DNA of 64,000 nucleotides from an uncultured Clostridia bacterium (GTDB lineage: Bacteria > Bacillota > Clostridia > TANB77 > CAG-508), in the NCBI GenBank assembly GCA_928721915.1, contig CAKMVZ010000006.1:124001-188000 (forward strand), read 5' to 3'. The position numbers and the translations under genes were made by a program. The notes below the pieces were generated by a model. That model was given only the letters and a program-made list of their open reading frames with translations. It did no database searches and was not told the DNA's origin. Positions 29,273-40,197 of this stretch are shown piece by piece. The first letter of the stretch is position 1; each line of letters starts with the position of its first letter.

Positions 29273-30781
29273 ATGAAATTATTTTCAAAAGATAATGATT
29301 ATAATTTAATATTAGAAAAGATTTTAGATTCAAAATATTTTTCTTCTAATTCAAAAAGTTTACTATTAAGTATGATATATAAAATTGAGAGTTGTTATGA
29401 GGATTATAGAATAGTAAAAAATATAGATAAAACAAAAGAAGAATTTTTAGAAGAATTAATTGAAACAATAAAAAAATACTGTGATAATATAAAATTAGTT
29501 GAGCCAGAGACTAAAGAAGCTGAAATTTTAACTAAAAATAATTTATTAGCAGTAACAAATGAAAAAGAAAGAAGTATATTATCATACCCAACAGAAATAG
29601 CATTATTATATGCTATTTCTGATGTATTGCCAAAATATTTTTATATTCCAGATAGTTTTTTATTAAAAAATTCATTTCAAAGTTTATTAGTAAATGGATT
29701 TAATCAAAATAATTTAGAAATATTATCAGATTTTAATGGATGGTCTTGGGACATAAACTTAAAATTAAAAAATAATATTATAGATAATTTGATTTATCAA
29801 AATTTTGTAATTTTATTTGGAATTAAATTTATGGATGATTGGATGAAGAATTCAAGTACTAAGAAAAATTCGTTAGATGAAATAAAAGCCAAATTTGTTG
29901 GTACAAAATATTTTGAATATCTATGTAAATATTTATATTCTAATTCTGTAGAAAAAGATAAGAAAAAAATTGATAAAATTATAGAAGCAAAAGAAAAAGA
30001 ATATAGAATAATTGAAAATAAAACAAAATTTTTTGATGATATAAAATTACAAAAAATGAAGTATTTAAAAGAACTTAAAAATATAGATATTCTTTTAAAT
30101 GATAAAGAAAAATTGATGAAAAAATATATATCTGTTAATTTAAAATTACCAGAAGATAAAAAATTTTCTACTTCAAATGCATATAAAAAATCTTTAGAAT
30201 TTAAAAGAGAAAATTGCTTAAAAGAAATTAATAGACTTGGAAATTTAATGAAACCTACTAATTATTTAAATTATAAAAAAGAACTTGAAGAATCTATAAA
30301 TTTTGTAAAAATTTTAGAAAAAGAAAATTATATTAAAAGTATTCAAGTAGAATTTGTAAAAGCATTAAAAAGAGAAATAGAAGAACTTGAAAACCATGAT
30401 GAAATTATAAGTTTTATTTTTAAATTGAGATATTATAAAAATTTATATTTAAATGAAAATGAAAAAGTGAGTTCTATAGATAAATTAAATTTAGATGAAG
30501 TTTTAAAAATATTAATAAAAAAATCAATTTTTATAGAAAAGCCTATTTTAAGAAAAATTGTTTTAGACGAAGAAAAAAATTTTGAAATTATAAAAAATAT
30601 TTTAGATACGAAAATTATTAATTTAAAAGAAATTAAATTTGAAGTTAATTTAAAAGAAAATAATTTAGCTGTAAGAGTTTTTGAAGATGAAGTTTTTGAA
30701 AAAGATTTTGAAATAGAATTTGAAAATTCTAAAAAAGAAATTTTAGTTAAACAAAATAAAAAATTAAAATTATTTATTTGA
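29273..30781 (+). CDS. Hypothetical protein, helical, Lys/Glu-rich
   Basis: 502 residues with no motif I recognise. It is predicted soluble, rich in Lys, Glu, Ile and Asn, with likely coiled coils around residues 225-290 and 330-380 and no membrane segment. It follows ftsK by 18 bases and precedes the beta-CASP nuclease gene, so it may be co-transcribed with either. It has an intact frame without CGG. GGAGA lies upstream of the ATG. Confidence 0.6.
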   Translation: MKLFSKDNDYNLILEKILDSKYFSSNSKSLLLSMIYKIESCYEDYRIVKNIDKTKEEFLEELIETIKKYCDNIKLVEPETKEAEILTKNNLLAVTNEKERSILSYPTEIALLYAISDVLPKYFYIPDSFLLKNSFQSLLVNGFNQNNLEILSDFNGWSWDINLKLKNNIIDNLIYQNFVILFGIKFMDDWMKNSSTKKNSLDEIKAKFVGTKYFEYLCKYLYSNSVEKDKKKIDKIIEAKEKEYRIIENKTKFFDDIKLQKMKYLKELKNIDILLNDKEKLMKKYISVNLKLPEDKKFSTSNAYKKSLEFKRENCLKEINRLGNLMKPTNYLNYKKELEESINFVKILEKENYIKSIQVEFVKALKREIEELENHDEIISFIFKLRYYKNLYLNENEKVSSIDKLNLDEVLKILIKKSIFIEKPILRKIVLDEEKNFEIIKNILDTKIINLKEIKFEVNLKENNLAVRVFEDEVFEKDFEIEFENSKKEILVKQNKKLKLFI

Positions 30782-30823
30782 AAGTTTTGTGTTTAAAAAA
30801 GCAAAACAAGAAAGGAAATTTGT

Positions 30824-32482
30824 ATGAAGATAACTTTTCTAGGAGCAGCAAAAACTGTAACAGGCTCAAATCATTTAGTAGAAGCAGCAGGAAAAAAATT
30901 TTTAGTAGACCTTGGAATGTATCAAGGAAAAATAACTGAAGAGTTAGATAATGATGATCCATTTTTATTTAATCCAGAAGAAATAGATTTTATTTTACTT
31001 ACACATGCTCATATTGACCATTCTGGAAGAATTCCAAAATTATATAATGAAGGATATAGAAACCCTGTATATGCAACAAAAGCAACATGTGATTTATGTT
31101 CTATAATGCTTCCTGATAGTGGTCATATCCAAGAAACAGAAATAGAGTGGAAAAATAGAAAAAGATTAAGAGAAGGTAAAGAGCCACTTCTTCCAATTTA
31201 TACTGCACTAGATGCAGAAAAATGTTTAGAAATTTTTCATCCTGTAGGATATGATGAAATAATAGATATAGATGATAATATAAGTGTTAGATTTAATGAT
31301 GCAGGACATATGTTAGGTTCAGCAATTATTGAAATTTGGGTAACTGAAGAGCGGAAAAACTACAAAAGTTGTTTTTTCACGGAGATATTGGAAATAATGA
31401 TTTACCACTTCTTGATTCTCCAACAATGATTGGTAGTGCTGATTATGTTGTTATGGAATCAACATATGGAAATAGACTTCATGTAAGAAATGAGGAAAAA
31501 GCTCAAATGTTTCTAGATGTAGTTTCTGAAACATTAGATAATAATGGAACTGTTGTAATTCCATCATTTGCAGTTGGTAGAACTCAAGAAATTTTATATG
31601 AAATTGATAAATTAAAAGATGAAAAAAATTCTCAGGATGAAGAATTTAATAGAAAATATAAAACTTTAATGAGAGCTGATGTATATGTAGATAGCCCACT
31701 TGCAATATCTGCAACAGAAATTTTTAAGAAAAACACAGAATTATTTGAGGATAGTATTCAAGAAAAGATTAGAAGAGGCGATAACCCTTTGGAATTTCCA
31801 GGACTTCATTATACAGTAACAGCAGATGAATCAAGAGAGTTAAATACTTTAGATAAACCATGTATTATATTGTCTGCTAGTGGAATGTGTGATGTAGGAA
31901 GAATTAAACATCATTTAAAACATAATTTATGGAAGCCATCTAGTACCATTTTATTTGTAGGATATCAAGCTCCTCGGAACTCTTGGAAGAAGTATAATAG
32001 ATGGGGCAAAAAAAGTAAAAATATTTGGAGAAGAAATTGCTGTAAATGCTAGAATTGAATATATAGAAGGATATTCTGGTCATGCTGATCAAGAGTGGTT
32101 ATTAAATTTTGTATATTCATTTAGAACTCCACCAAAACATATATTTTTAGTTCATGGAGAGCCAGATTCGGAAAAAGCTTTAAAACAAAAAATAGAAGAA
32201 ACTGCAGAAATAAACGTTACAACACCTTCTTTAGGAGAAACATATATTTTAGATGGAACATCTACTCCAAAACTAGAATTAAGCAAAGAAGATCAAGCTC
32301 AATATGAAAAAATGATAAAACGTTATGAAGTATTAGATAATATAGATAATTTAATGGAAAAAATGCTTGATATGGAAAGTGCAGTAAAAGAACATAAAAT
32401 TGATACAAATGATGAAGATATCGAAGCTTTAAGCAAAAGAGTTAAGGAATTACAAGAACATATTGATAGTTTGCTTAAATAA
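30824..32482 (+). CDS. Beta-CASP metallo-beta-lactamase RNA nuclease (three CGGN recoding sites)
   Basis: 551 residues only if CGGA at 31352, 31380 and 31975 are all read as glycine. The metal-binding HAHIDHSG (about residue 61), DAGHMLGSA, FSGDIG (restored by the second site), ESTYGNRLH, SASGMCDVGRIKHHL and YSGHADQEWL make up the full metallo-beta-lactamase/beta-CASP set. The first two sites are nine codons apart (GKTTKVVFS), so this tiny middle frame is real. The last frame (from 31976) has no early start codon. Similar proteins are RNA-processing nucleases. The C-terminal ~90 residues are helical. Confidence 0.93.
31352..31355 (+). other. CGGN recoding site 1 (beta-CASP nuclease)
   Basis: In-frame GAG-CGG; the +1 frame reads GKTTKVVFS. 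Confidence 0.92.
31380..31383 (+). other. CGGN recoding site 2 (beta-CASP nuclease)
   Basis: In-frame TCA-CGG; the +1 frame reads GDIGNNDLPLL, restoring FSGDIG. Confidence 0.94.
31975..31978 (+). other. CGGN recoding site 3 (beta-CASP nuclease)
   Basis: In-frame CCT-CGG; the +1 frame reads GTLGRSIIDGAKKVKI, restoring YQAPGTLGR. Confidence 0.94.
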
Positions 32483-32506
32483 AATTTGATACGAAAGGAA
32501 AAAATT

Positions 32507-34405
32507 ATGGATAAATTTATTAATGATGCAATTATTGGAAATCAAACTGTTACTGCAAGTTTTTCTAAAAAAGGAGAATTACTTAGACTTTTTTATCCGA
32601 ATATTGATTATAAACAATTTGTTGAATATATGCATGTTGGAGTAAAAGTAAATGATTCAGGGCTTATTTATTTACATGCAGATGTAAATAATTTGTACAT
32701 GCAAAGTTATATAGAAAATACTAATATTTTACAAACTGAAATTTTAAATTCTTATTTTGATTTAAGAATTTTACAAACAGATTATGTTCCAATAAAAGAA
32801 AATATATTAGTTAGAAAATATTTTTTCAAAAATGAAAGTGATAAACCACTTAAAGTTAATTTATTAGTATATTCAAAAATTTTAACAAATATAAATAATG
32901 ATACATGTGGATATGTTAAAAATAATACATTAATTCAGTATAATCATGATTATTCAGTTTGTTTGTTTTCAAAAGATAAATTTTTAAATTACCAAATAAA
33001 TGGTTCAGCCAATAACATTATGTCAGGCACAATTGGTGGAAAAGATTATATTGGGTTGTCTCCAGATTCTAGTATAAGCTACGATGTTGGAGAAATAAAA
33101 CCAGGAGAAACTGTTTCAAAATGTATTTATATTTTAATTAATGATAATAAAGAAAAAAATGTTTTAAATGATCTAGATAGAGAAATTGAAAGAATTAGAA
33201 AAATAGATGAAAAAGATTTATTTGAAAATACTCAAAAATATTGGAAAAAATTTGTTAAAGAACATGATAAATTAGGTATTGAAAAATCAAAGATAAGTGA
33301 TAAAATAAAAAATATTTATAAAAGAAGTATTTTACTTTTCCCACTTCTTCAAAATAAAGAAACAGGCGGAATTTCTGCAGGAATGGAAATTGATGAATAT
33401 AAGCAAAAAAGTGGAAGATATTCATATTGCTGGACAAGAGATGCTGTTTTTATAACAAAAGGCCTAGATATAGTTGGAATGTATGATGAAACAACAAAAT
33501 TTTATGATACATTTTGTAAAAAAACTCAAAGTAGAAATGGTATGTGGGAGCAAAGATTTTATACAGATGGGAGATTTGCACCTGCTTGGGGATATCAAAT
33601 TGATGAAACCGCAAGTGTAATTATTGGAGTATATGATCATTATTTAAGAATTAAAAATAAAGATTTTTTAAAAAATAATTTAAAAATGTGTGAAAAAGCT
33701 ATAGATTTTTTACAAAAATATGTAAATGATATTTTAGAAAATAAGAATCAAATGCCAAAAAGTTATGATTTATGGGAAATGTATGAAGGAACTTCTTTTT
33801 ATTCAATGGCAATAATTTTTTCAAGTTTTGATAAAATGCTTAAAATTGATAAAATTGTAAAACCATTATTTGAAGAAAACAATAGATTAAAAGTAGAAAG
33901 CATAAATAAAAGAGATAAAATTTTAGAAGAATTAATTGTAAAAGTAAAGGATTATTCTTTGAGAACTTTTTATTCAGATGATAAAAAAACATTTGTTAGA
34001 AATACAGATGATAAAAAAATTGATATAAGTATTTTAGGAGCTATTACTCCTTGCCAAATGTTAAAACCAAAAGAAAGAATAGTTTTAAATACAATTGAAA
34101 AAATTAATATGACATTAAGAACATATACTGGTGGATATGTAAGATTTGAAGAAGATACATATATGGGTGGATATAATCCATGGCCTATTGCAAATTTATG
34201 GATGGCTTTATATTATTTAGAAGCGGGAGATAAGGCAAAAGCAGTGGAAAATTTCAATTTTGTTGTTAAAACTGCAACTTCACATGGATTTTTAGGTGAA
34301 CAAGTTGACAATGAAAAAATGGAAGCTAATTGGATTATAGGTTTAGCTTGGAGTCATGCAATGTTCTTAATTGTTTTGGAAAAATTGAAAGGAGAGATTT
34401 TTTGA
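32507..34405 (+). CDS. Glycoside hydrolase family 15 (glucoamylase-like)
   Basis: 632 residues from ATG 32507 (GAAAGGA upstream). The N-terminal beta-rich domain is followed by an (alpha/alpha)6 barrel with GRYSYCWTRDAVF (about residue 305), GMWEQRFYTDGR, DLWEMYEG and a C-terminal GGYNPWPIANLWMALYYLEAG, the GH15 pattern. There is no signal peptide, so it probably works on intracellular glycogen or maltodextrin. GGC-GGA at 33366 shows an out-of-phase CGGA read normally. It overlaps the radA start by four bases. Confidence 0.9.
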   Translation: MDKFINDAIIGNQTVTASFSKKGELLRLFYPNIDYKQFVEYMHVGVKVNDSGLIYLHADVNNLYMQSYIENTNILQTEILNSYFDLRILQTDYVPIKENILVRKYFFKNESDKPLKVNLLVYSKILTNINNDTCGYVKNNTLIQYNHDYSVCLFSKDKFLNYQINGSANNIMSGTIGGKDYIGLSPDSSISYDVGEIKPGETVSKCIYILINDNKEKNVLNDLDREIERIRKIDEKDLFENTQKYWKKFVKEHDKLGIEKSKISDKIKNIYKRSILLFPLLQNKETGGISAGMEIDEYKQKSGRYSYCWTRDAVFITKGLDIVGMYDETTKFYDTFCKKTQSRNGMWEQRFYTDGRFAPAWGYQIDETASVIIGVYDHYLRIKNKDFLKNNLKMCEKAIDFLQKYVNDILENKNQMPKSYDLWEMYEGTSFYSMAIIFSSFDKMLKIDKIVKPLFEENNRLKVESINKRDKILEELIVKVKDYSLRTFYSDDKKTFVRNTDDKKIDISILGAITPCQMLKPKERIVLNTIEKINMTLRTYTGGYVRFEEDTYMGGYNPWPIANLWMALYYLEAGDKAKAVENFNFVVKTATSHGFLGEQVDNEKMEANWIIGLAWSHAMFLIVLEKLKGEIF

Positions 34406-35758
34406 AATCAAAAACAATTTTTGTTTGTAGCAGTTGTGGATATGAATCTCCAAAATGGATGGGAAAATGTCCAGCTTGTAATGAGTGGAATACTTTTTAT
34501 GAAGAAAAAGATGTTACAAAAAGTGGAACAAAAGAAAAGAAAAAAGAGTTATCTCAAGCTATTCAATTAAATAAAGTTGAAAAAAAGGAATCTTTAAGAA
34601 TTAAAACTGGAATAGAGGAACTAGATAGAGTTTTAGGTGGAGGATTTGTGGCAGGTTCACTTACTCTTTTAGGTGGAGAACCAGGAATTGGAAAATCAAC
34701 ACTTATTTTACAAATTTGTGACAATATAAAAGTTGATGGAAAAATTTTATATATATCAGGAGAAGAGTCAGCAGAGCAAATAAAAATTAGGGCTGATAGA
34801 TTAAATGTAAATAAAGATAACATAATGTTTTTATCAGAAACAGATATTGAATTAGTAGAAAATCAAATTGAAAAAATTGAACCTGAATTTGTTATAATAG
34901 ATTCAATTCAAACAATGTATTCTGATGAGATAACATCAGCTGCTGGCAGTGTTTCACAAGTAAGGGAAATAACTGCTAGAATTATGAAAATGTGTAAGCA
35001 AAACTCTATTACTACTATAATTATAGGACATGTAACAAAAGAAGGAAATATTGCAGGTCCAAGAGTTTTAGAGCATATGGTAGATACAGTTTTATATTTA
35101 GAAGGAGAAAGATATTTTTCTTATAGAATTTTAAGAGGCGTAAAAAATAGATTTGGTTCTACAAATGAAATTGGAATGTTTGAAATGGAAGATGAAGGAT
35201 TAAAAGAAATTAAAGATCCTTCTAAAATTCTAATATCTGAAGATGAAAGTGAAAATTGTAGTGGAACAGCTGTAGTTGTAAGTATTGAAGGAACAAGACC
35301 ACTTTTAGTTGAGCTTCAAGCTTTAGTAACACAAAGCTTTTTTGGAATGCCAAGAAGAAATGCAATAGGAATTGATTACAATAGACTTACATTACTTTCA
35401 GCAGTTTTAGAAAAAAAAGCAGGAATTAGTTTGGGAAATCAAGATATTTATTTAAATGTTGTAGGTGGAATAAAAATTAATGAACCAGCATTAGATTTAG
35501 GAATTTGTTTAAGTATAGTTTCTAGCTATAAGAATATTCCAATTGATAGAAAAACAGCTGTAATTGGTGAAGTAGGGCTTACTCGGAGAAATTAGAAATA
35601 TAAACATGATTGATAAAAGAATTAAAGAAGTAGAAAAACTTGGATATAAAAGAGTTTTAATTCCGGAAAGTAATAAAAAACTATTGAAAAATGATTTTAG
35701 ATTAGATATAATAGGCGTGAAAAATATTATAGAAGCAATAAAATTTTTAAAGTTATAA
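34402..35758 (+). CDS. radA: DNA repair protein RadA (one CGGN recoding site)
   Basis: 451 residues, normal length, from TTG 34402 (GGAGAG upstream) when CGGA at 35584 is read as glycine. The N-terminal zinc finger CSSCGYESPKWMGKCPAC, Walker A GGEPGIGKST, the RadA-specific KNRFGSTNE and a Lon-like C-terminal domain are visible. The shift falls in the C-terminal GEVGLTGEIR motif, where the glycine is nearly invariant, and the last 57 codons (NINMIDKRIKEVEKLGYKRV) are only reached by recoding. RadA promotes branch migration in recombination. Confidence 0.96.
35584..35587 (+). other. CGGN recoding site (radA)
   Basis: In-frame ACT-CGG; the +1 frame restores EVGLT-G-EIRNINM. Confidence 0.95.
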
Positions 35759-35789
35759 TTTTAGCTTAAAATTAGGAAGGAAATGGAAA

Positions 35790-36659
35790 ATGAAAAACAG
35801 ATTAAAAATTTTTATATTAAGTATATTAATAATTGCTGTAGTTGCAGGTATTGTTTTTTTATGTGTTAATGCTGTAAGAAGTATTTCATATAATAAAAAC
35901 GCAAAAAATCCAGTAGTTACATTATCTATTGAAGGATATGGAGATGTTAAAATAGAACTTTATCCAGATTATGCTCCAAATACAGTTTCACATATTGTAA
36001 ATCTTGTACAAAAAGGTTTTTATAATGGAAAATTATTTTATGGAACTGATGGAACAGCTGTAAATGCAGGTATGGTTTTAAAGGAAAATACCGAAGAACA
36101 AAATACTACAGAAGAAGCTTCTACTGAAGAGGTTTTAGAACCTGTAGAAGATGAATTAATGGCAAGTTATTATGATTCTTCTATTGAAGCAAATTCAGAA
36201 AATGATTATAAAATATCAATTAGTGGAGAATTTGTTGCAAATGATTTTGATGAAAATACTTTAAGATTTGAATATGGTACAGTTGGATTATACAGAAATG
36301 ATTATGACGGATATGGAACAGATTTAAGTAATTATAGTTATAATTCAGGAACTTCTTTATTTTTTATTTTGACAGAAGAGGATAGTAATTTAAATGGAAT
36401 GTATACTGCATTTGGAAAAGTAACTAGTGGAATGGATATTATAGAAAAAATAAATTCTTTGCCAACTAAAGAAAGTGAAGAATCAGAAGAAACAACAAAT
36501 AATATTAAATATTTTGATGGAAATTATCCAGTTATAACTTCAGCTACAGTTGAAACTTATGGTGTAAATTATAAAGTGCCAGAATATATGGAAGCTTTTG
36601 ATTATAATTCATATATTTCAAATTTATTACTTCAATATTATTCATCATCAAATAACTAA
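35790..36659 (+). CDS. Membrane-anchored cyclophilin-type peptidyl-prolyl isomerase
   Basis: 289 residues. An N-terminal membrane helix (about residues 5-28) is followed by VTLSIEGYGDVKIELYPDYAPNTVSHIVNLVQKGFYNGKLFY, the cyclophilin N-terminal block, and TSLFFILTEEDSNLNGMYTAFGKVTSGMDIIEKI later. A ~70-residue acidic insertion (about 100-170) separates them. It is probably an extracytoplasmic foldase, fitting the surface proteins encoded next to it. Confidence 0.85.
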   Translation: MKNRLKIFILSILIIAVVAGIVFLCVNAVRSISYNKNAKNPVVTLSIEGYGDVKIELYPDYAPNTVSHIVNLVQKGFYNGKLFYGTDGTAVNAGMVLKENTEEQNTTEEASTEEVLEPVEDELMASYYDSSIEANSENDYKISISGEFVANDFDENTLRFEYGTVGLYRNDYDGYGTDLSNYSYNSGTSLFFILTEEDSNLNGMYTAFGKVTSGMDIIEKINSLPTKESEESEETTNNIKYFDGNYPVITSATVETYGVNYKVPEYMEAFDYNSYISNLLLQYYSSSNN

Positions 36660-36695
36660 AGAAAAGCCTTTAAAAGAGAAAGGATGGGTAAAATA

Positions 36696-37545
36696 ATGAG
36701 AAATCAAAGAGGAGTTACAGTAGTTTCTCTAATTGTTACTGTAATTGTTATGCTAATTATAGCGTCAATTACTGTATCATCAAGTATTAGCTCATATAAA
36801 ACAATGAAATATCAAACATTTAAATCAGAGCTTGAAGAAATTCAAAATACTGTTAATGAAACATGTGAAAATTATTCTTTAGAAAAAGAATTAAATAATA
36901 GTCTAACATATTCTGATTATTTTACTAATAAATTTGGAAGCAGTCCAAAACTTATTGGAGAAGCTGTTTCTGAAGAAGGAGTTTCAGAGTTAGTTGCTTT
37001 ATATGCTGTTTTAACAACAGATAGTAAATCTATATATTATTTTAATAAAGATGATATAAAAACATATTTTGGATTAGAAGTAACTTTAAAAGCTGTTTTG
37101 GTAGATTTTTCAACAAGATATATATATTCAGTAGAAGGATGCGTAGATCCTACAGATGATAGTAAAACTTATTATACTCTTTCTGAAATGAGTGGAGAAA
37201 CAAATATATATGTAAATGAAACTTCATCAGAGTCAGCAACAACTGGATTAACAGCTACTAATAACCATTCTAATACATTATATACTTCTCGGAGATACAA
37301 AACTTTTAAAGGTAACATTAACTTTTAAAAGAAATTCTACAGGAATAAAATATCCAATGAAAAATGCATATTATAGCAAAGATAATGGAAATACATATGT
37401 TCAAGTTGATTATTTAGGTGATTGCAAATATTCAGATGATGGAGAATCTGTTAGTTTTGTAATATATGATGCAGGAACTTATAATTTTTATGCAGAGGAT
37501 ACTTCTGGAATTGCAACCCAACCAATAACTGTAACATACAAATGA
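36696..37545 (+). CDS. Type IV pilin-like secreted protein (one CGGN recoding site)
   Basis: 282 residues when CGGA at 37290 is read as glycine. MRNQRGVTVVSLIVTVIVMLIIASITV is a prepilin-type N-terminus, with a charged leader ending in Gly before a long hydrophobic helix (hydrophobic V replaces the common F at +1). The rest is a Ser/Thr-rich extracellular domain; after the shift a domain like those in surface proteins (YYSKDNGNTYVQVDY) ends the protein. The ATG at 36696 is chosen over 36684 for Shine-Dalgarno spacing. A terminator follows. Confidence 0.75.
37290..37293 (+). other. CGGN recoding site (pilin-like 1)
   Basis: In-frame TCT-CGG; the +1 frame reads GDTKLLKVTLTFKRN. Confidence 0.85.
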
Positions 37546-37557
37546 AAATAGGAGTTT

Positions 37558-37600
37558 AAAGAGGCATAGCTTAAAAATAAATTTTTGCATGCCTCTTTTT
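37558..37600 (+). terminator. Intrinsic terminator
   Basis: Arms AGAGGCAT and ATGCCTCT around an AT loop, followed by T5. Confidence 0.85.
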
Positions 37601-37624
37601 ATAAAAAATTAAAAGGAGAAAAAC

Positions 37625-39354
37625 ATGGCAAATATTAGTAATTTTCTAAAAGATAAAATGAAATATATAATTTTAGCAATATTTTTGATAGTTATAGTTG
37701 TTATTATTTTATTAATACAAAATAAAAGTACAAGTGAAATAGATGTTTATAAAGATATAAAATATAACTATTTTGTTATGTATTCTAAAGAAAATAAAGT
37801 TGGTGTTATAGATCAAAAAGGTAATATTATACTTGAACCTAATTATATAGATGTATATATTCCAAACCCTGAAAAAGATGTATTTTTTTGCTATTCATCT
37901 GATATTGAATATGTAATTTTAAATTCAAAAGGTGAAAAATTATTTGAAAATTATGAAGATGTATCATGTATTCAAACATCTGAAGATAGTTTAGATTTTG
38001 AAAAATATGTTTTAAGATTTAAGAAGGATGGAAAATATGGTTTAATAGATTTTGACGGAAATATAGTCTTAGAAGCAAGCTATGATAGCTTAGAAAGTTT
38101 AAATTATAAACCAGGAGAAATTTTAGTAAAAAAAGATGGAAAATATGGTGTTGTATCATCAAATGGTGAAATAAAAATAAAAATAGAATATGATTCAATT
38201 TCTGGTGATGAATTTTATCAGGAAAGTAATAGCTATAATGATACAGGATATATTGTTGGAAATAAAATGGATGCAGGTTATTTATATGGATATTTAAATA
38301 GTAAGCGGTAAAAAAGTTTTAGACATAAATTTTGAAAGTATAACTAGGGTTTTGAAATATGATGATAGTTCAAGTTATTTAATAGTTATGAACAATGGAA
38401 AAATGGGAGTATATAAAGATGATAAAGAACTAATAGAACAAAATTATCAAAATATTATTTATTCTGAAAATTCTAATATATTTGTTGTTAGAAGAAATTC
38501 AAATTATGGTATTTTTAGTACAAATGGAGATGAAATTTTAGGAGTAAAATATTCAGAATATTCTTTAGCCGGTGATTATATTTCAGTTGAATTAAGTGAT
38601 GATACAAAAGAACTTTATGATGTAAATGGAAATAAAATAAGTAATTTAGATTATATAAGTATTGAATCAGCAGGAAATACTGGAGCATATATTGCTATTG
38701 ATTCTAATGGATATTATAGTTTAATTACTCGGAGAAGAAACTATATCAAATAATTATACATATATTTCATATGCTTTTGAAAATTATTTTATATTTAAAA
38801 ATGAAGATGAATTATATGGCTTGATAAATATTTATAGCGGTGTAAAACTAGAACCTGAATATATTTCAATGTTAGTAGTTGATGGAAAGAATTCAATTGT
38901 TGCAGTAAAACAAGATGGAACTACAGATGTTTATTCAAATAAAATTGAAAAAGTAATTTCTATGAGTAATGCAATAATTGAAAATATTAATGAAAATTAC
39001 TCAAGGATTTATAATTATTCTGAAATTAAATATATAAATAAAAATGGTGAGATTGTTCAAAATACAGAAGTTTACGAAAACTATGATTTATATGCATATG
39101 AAGAAAATGGAAAATGGGGTTTTAAATCAAAAAATGGAAAAACTGTTGTAAATCCAGAATATGATTTTGTAACAGAATTAAATGAGTATGGTTTTGCTGG
39201 TATTTTAAAAGACGGAAAATGGGGAGTAATTGATGCAAATGGTAAAAAAGTTGTGGACTGTGAATATGAGATAGAAACATATTATTTACCTGATTTTGTT
39301 GGAAAATATTTATTAGAATTAACAAATATTTATTATTGTAGAGAAATAAATTAA
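37625..39354 (+). CDS. Membrane-anchored WG-repeat protein (two CGGN recoding sites)
   Basis: 575 residues when CGGT at 38306 and CGGA at 38730 are read as glycine. One N-terminal membrane helix (about residues 12-32) precedes many WG/beta-hairpin repeats of the form KDGKYGLIDFDGNIVLEASYD, ENGKWGFKSKNGKTVVNPEYD and KDGKWGVIDANGKKVVDCEYE. Both shifts fall inside repeat units at the conserved Gly of the turn (NSK-G-KKVLD; LIT-G-EETIS). Repeat periodicity is kept only if one residue is inserted at each site. It is probably an extracellular sensor or binding protein; function unknown. Confidence 0.85.
38306..38309 (+). other. CGGN recoding site 1 (WG-repeat protein)
   Basis: In-frame AAG-CGG-TAA; the +1 frame reads GGT-AAA-AAA-GTT. 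A CGGT example in which zero-frame translation would stop at once. Confidence 0.92.
38730..38733 (+). other. CGGN recoding site 2 (WG-repeat protein)
   Basis: In-frame ACT-CGG; the +1 frame reads GEETISNNYTYISYAF. Confidence 0.9.
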
Positions 39355-39369
39355 AAGGAGAACTGAAAT

Positions 39370-39964
39370 ATGAATAATGAGATTACTTTAAAAGTAAAAG
39401 GAAGTATGGAAGATTTTTGTAAAACTCTTGAAAGTAAAGGGTTTATATCTATTGAAAAGTTTTTATTACATGATAGATATTTTATTCCTAAAAACTTAAA
39501 TTTGAAGAATTTAAGTTTAAGAGAAATTTTGTCTTATGCAATTCTTTTAAGAAAAATAGTTGAATATAATCCATATAAAGAAATTTATAAATTTACATTT
39601 AAAAATAAAGATATAAATGAGAGTCGGAGAAATATTATCACAAAAAAGTTTTAATGTTGAAATAAAAAATGAAAAAAGTGGAAAAGAGTTTTTAGAAGCT
39701 ATTGGGTATAAAGAAATAATGGAAATTAAGGATAATAATATTGTATATGGCAAAAATAATTTTCAAATAGCTACAAAGAATATTGAAAATGGCGAAAATT
39801 TAATTGAGATTGAGATAGATGAAAATGATGAAAGATATAATAATATAGATAAAATAAAAGAAAAACTAATAAGTTTTAATTTACCTTTATATATGGACGA
39901 TTTTTTTGTAAAAAAAGCAGAAATAGAATTAGAAAAGAAATTAAAAAATAAAATATTTATTTAA
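39370..39964 (+). CDS. CYTH-like (adenylate cyclase class IV/thiamine triphosphatase-type) protein (one CGGN site)
   Basis: 197 residues when CGGA at 39625 is read as glycine (NES-G-EILSQKSFNVEI). It begins with NNEITLKVKGSMEDFCKTLESKGF, then LHDRYFIPKN, and ends with charged beta strands (LIEIEIDEN), a pattern reminiscent of CYTH domains that hydrolyse triphosphates inside a tunnel barrel. The initial ExExK signature is degenerate, so the catalytic state is uncertain. AAGGAG precedes the ATG. Confidence 0.6.
39625..39628 (+). other. CGGN recoding site (CYTH-like)
   Basis: In-frame AGT-CGG; the +1 frame reads GEILSQKSFNVEIKN. Confidence 0.85.
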
Positions 39965-39978
39965 ATGTTTTATTTTTA

Positions 39979-40025
39979 GACTGCTAAACAAAGTATGTAA
40001 AAATATTTTGTTTAACAGTCTTTTC
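39979..40025 (+). terminator. Intrinsic terminator
   Basis: Arms GACTGCTAAACAAA and TTTGTTTAACAGTC, followed by a T-rich stretch. Confidence 0.85.
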
Positions 40026-40146
40026 TTTAGATTTATTTTTTGATTTTAAGTTTTTTTATTATTTGGAAAAACTTTAAAAAATATATCTTATATTTATTAA
40101 ATTATATTAATTTTAGGAATTTACAAGGGTTTTAGGAAAAAAAGTA

Positions 40147-40175
40147 TTTACAAGTTTTACATAATGTGTTATAAT
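40147..40175 (+). promoter_or_regulatory. Sigma-A promoter for LysR-type gene
   Basis: TTTACA at 40147-40152, 17-base spacer, TATAAT at 40170-40175. Confidence 0.75.
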
Positions 40176-40197
40176 CCATATTATTGGAGGACGTGTG

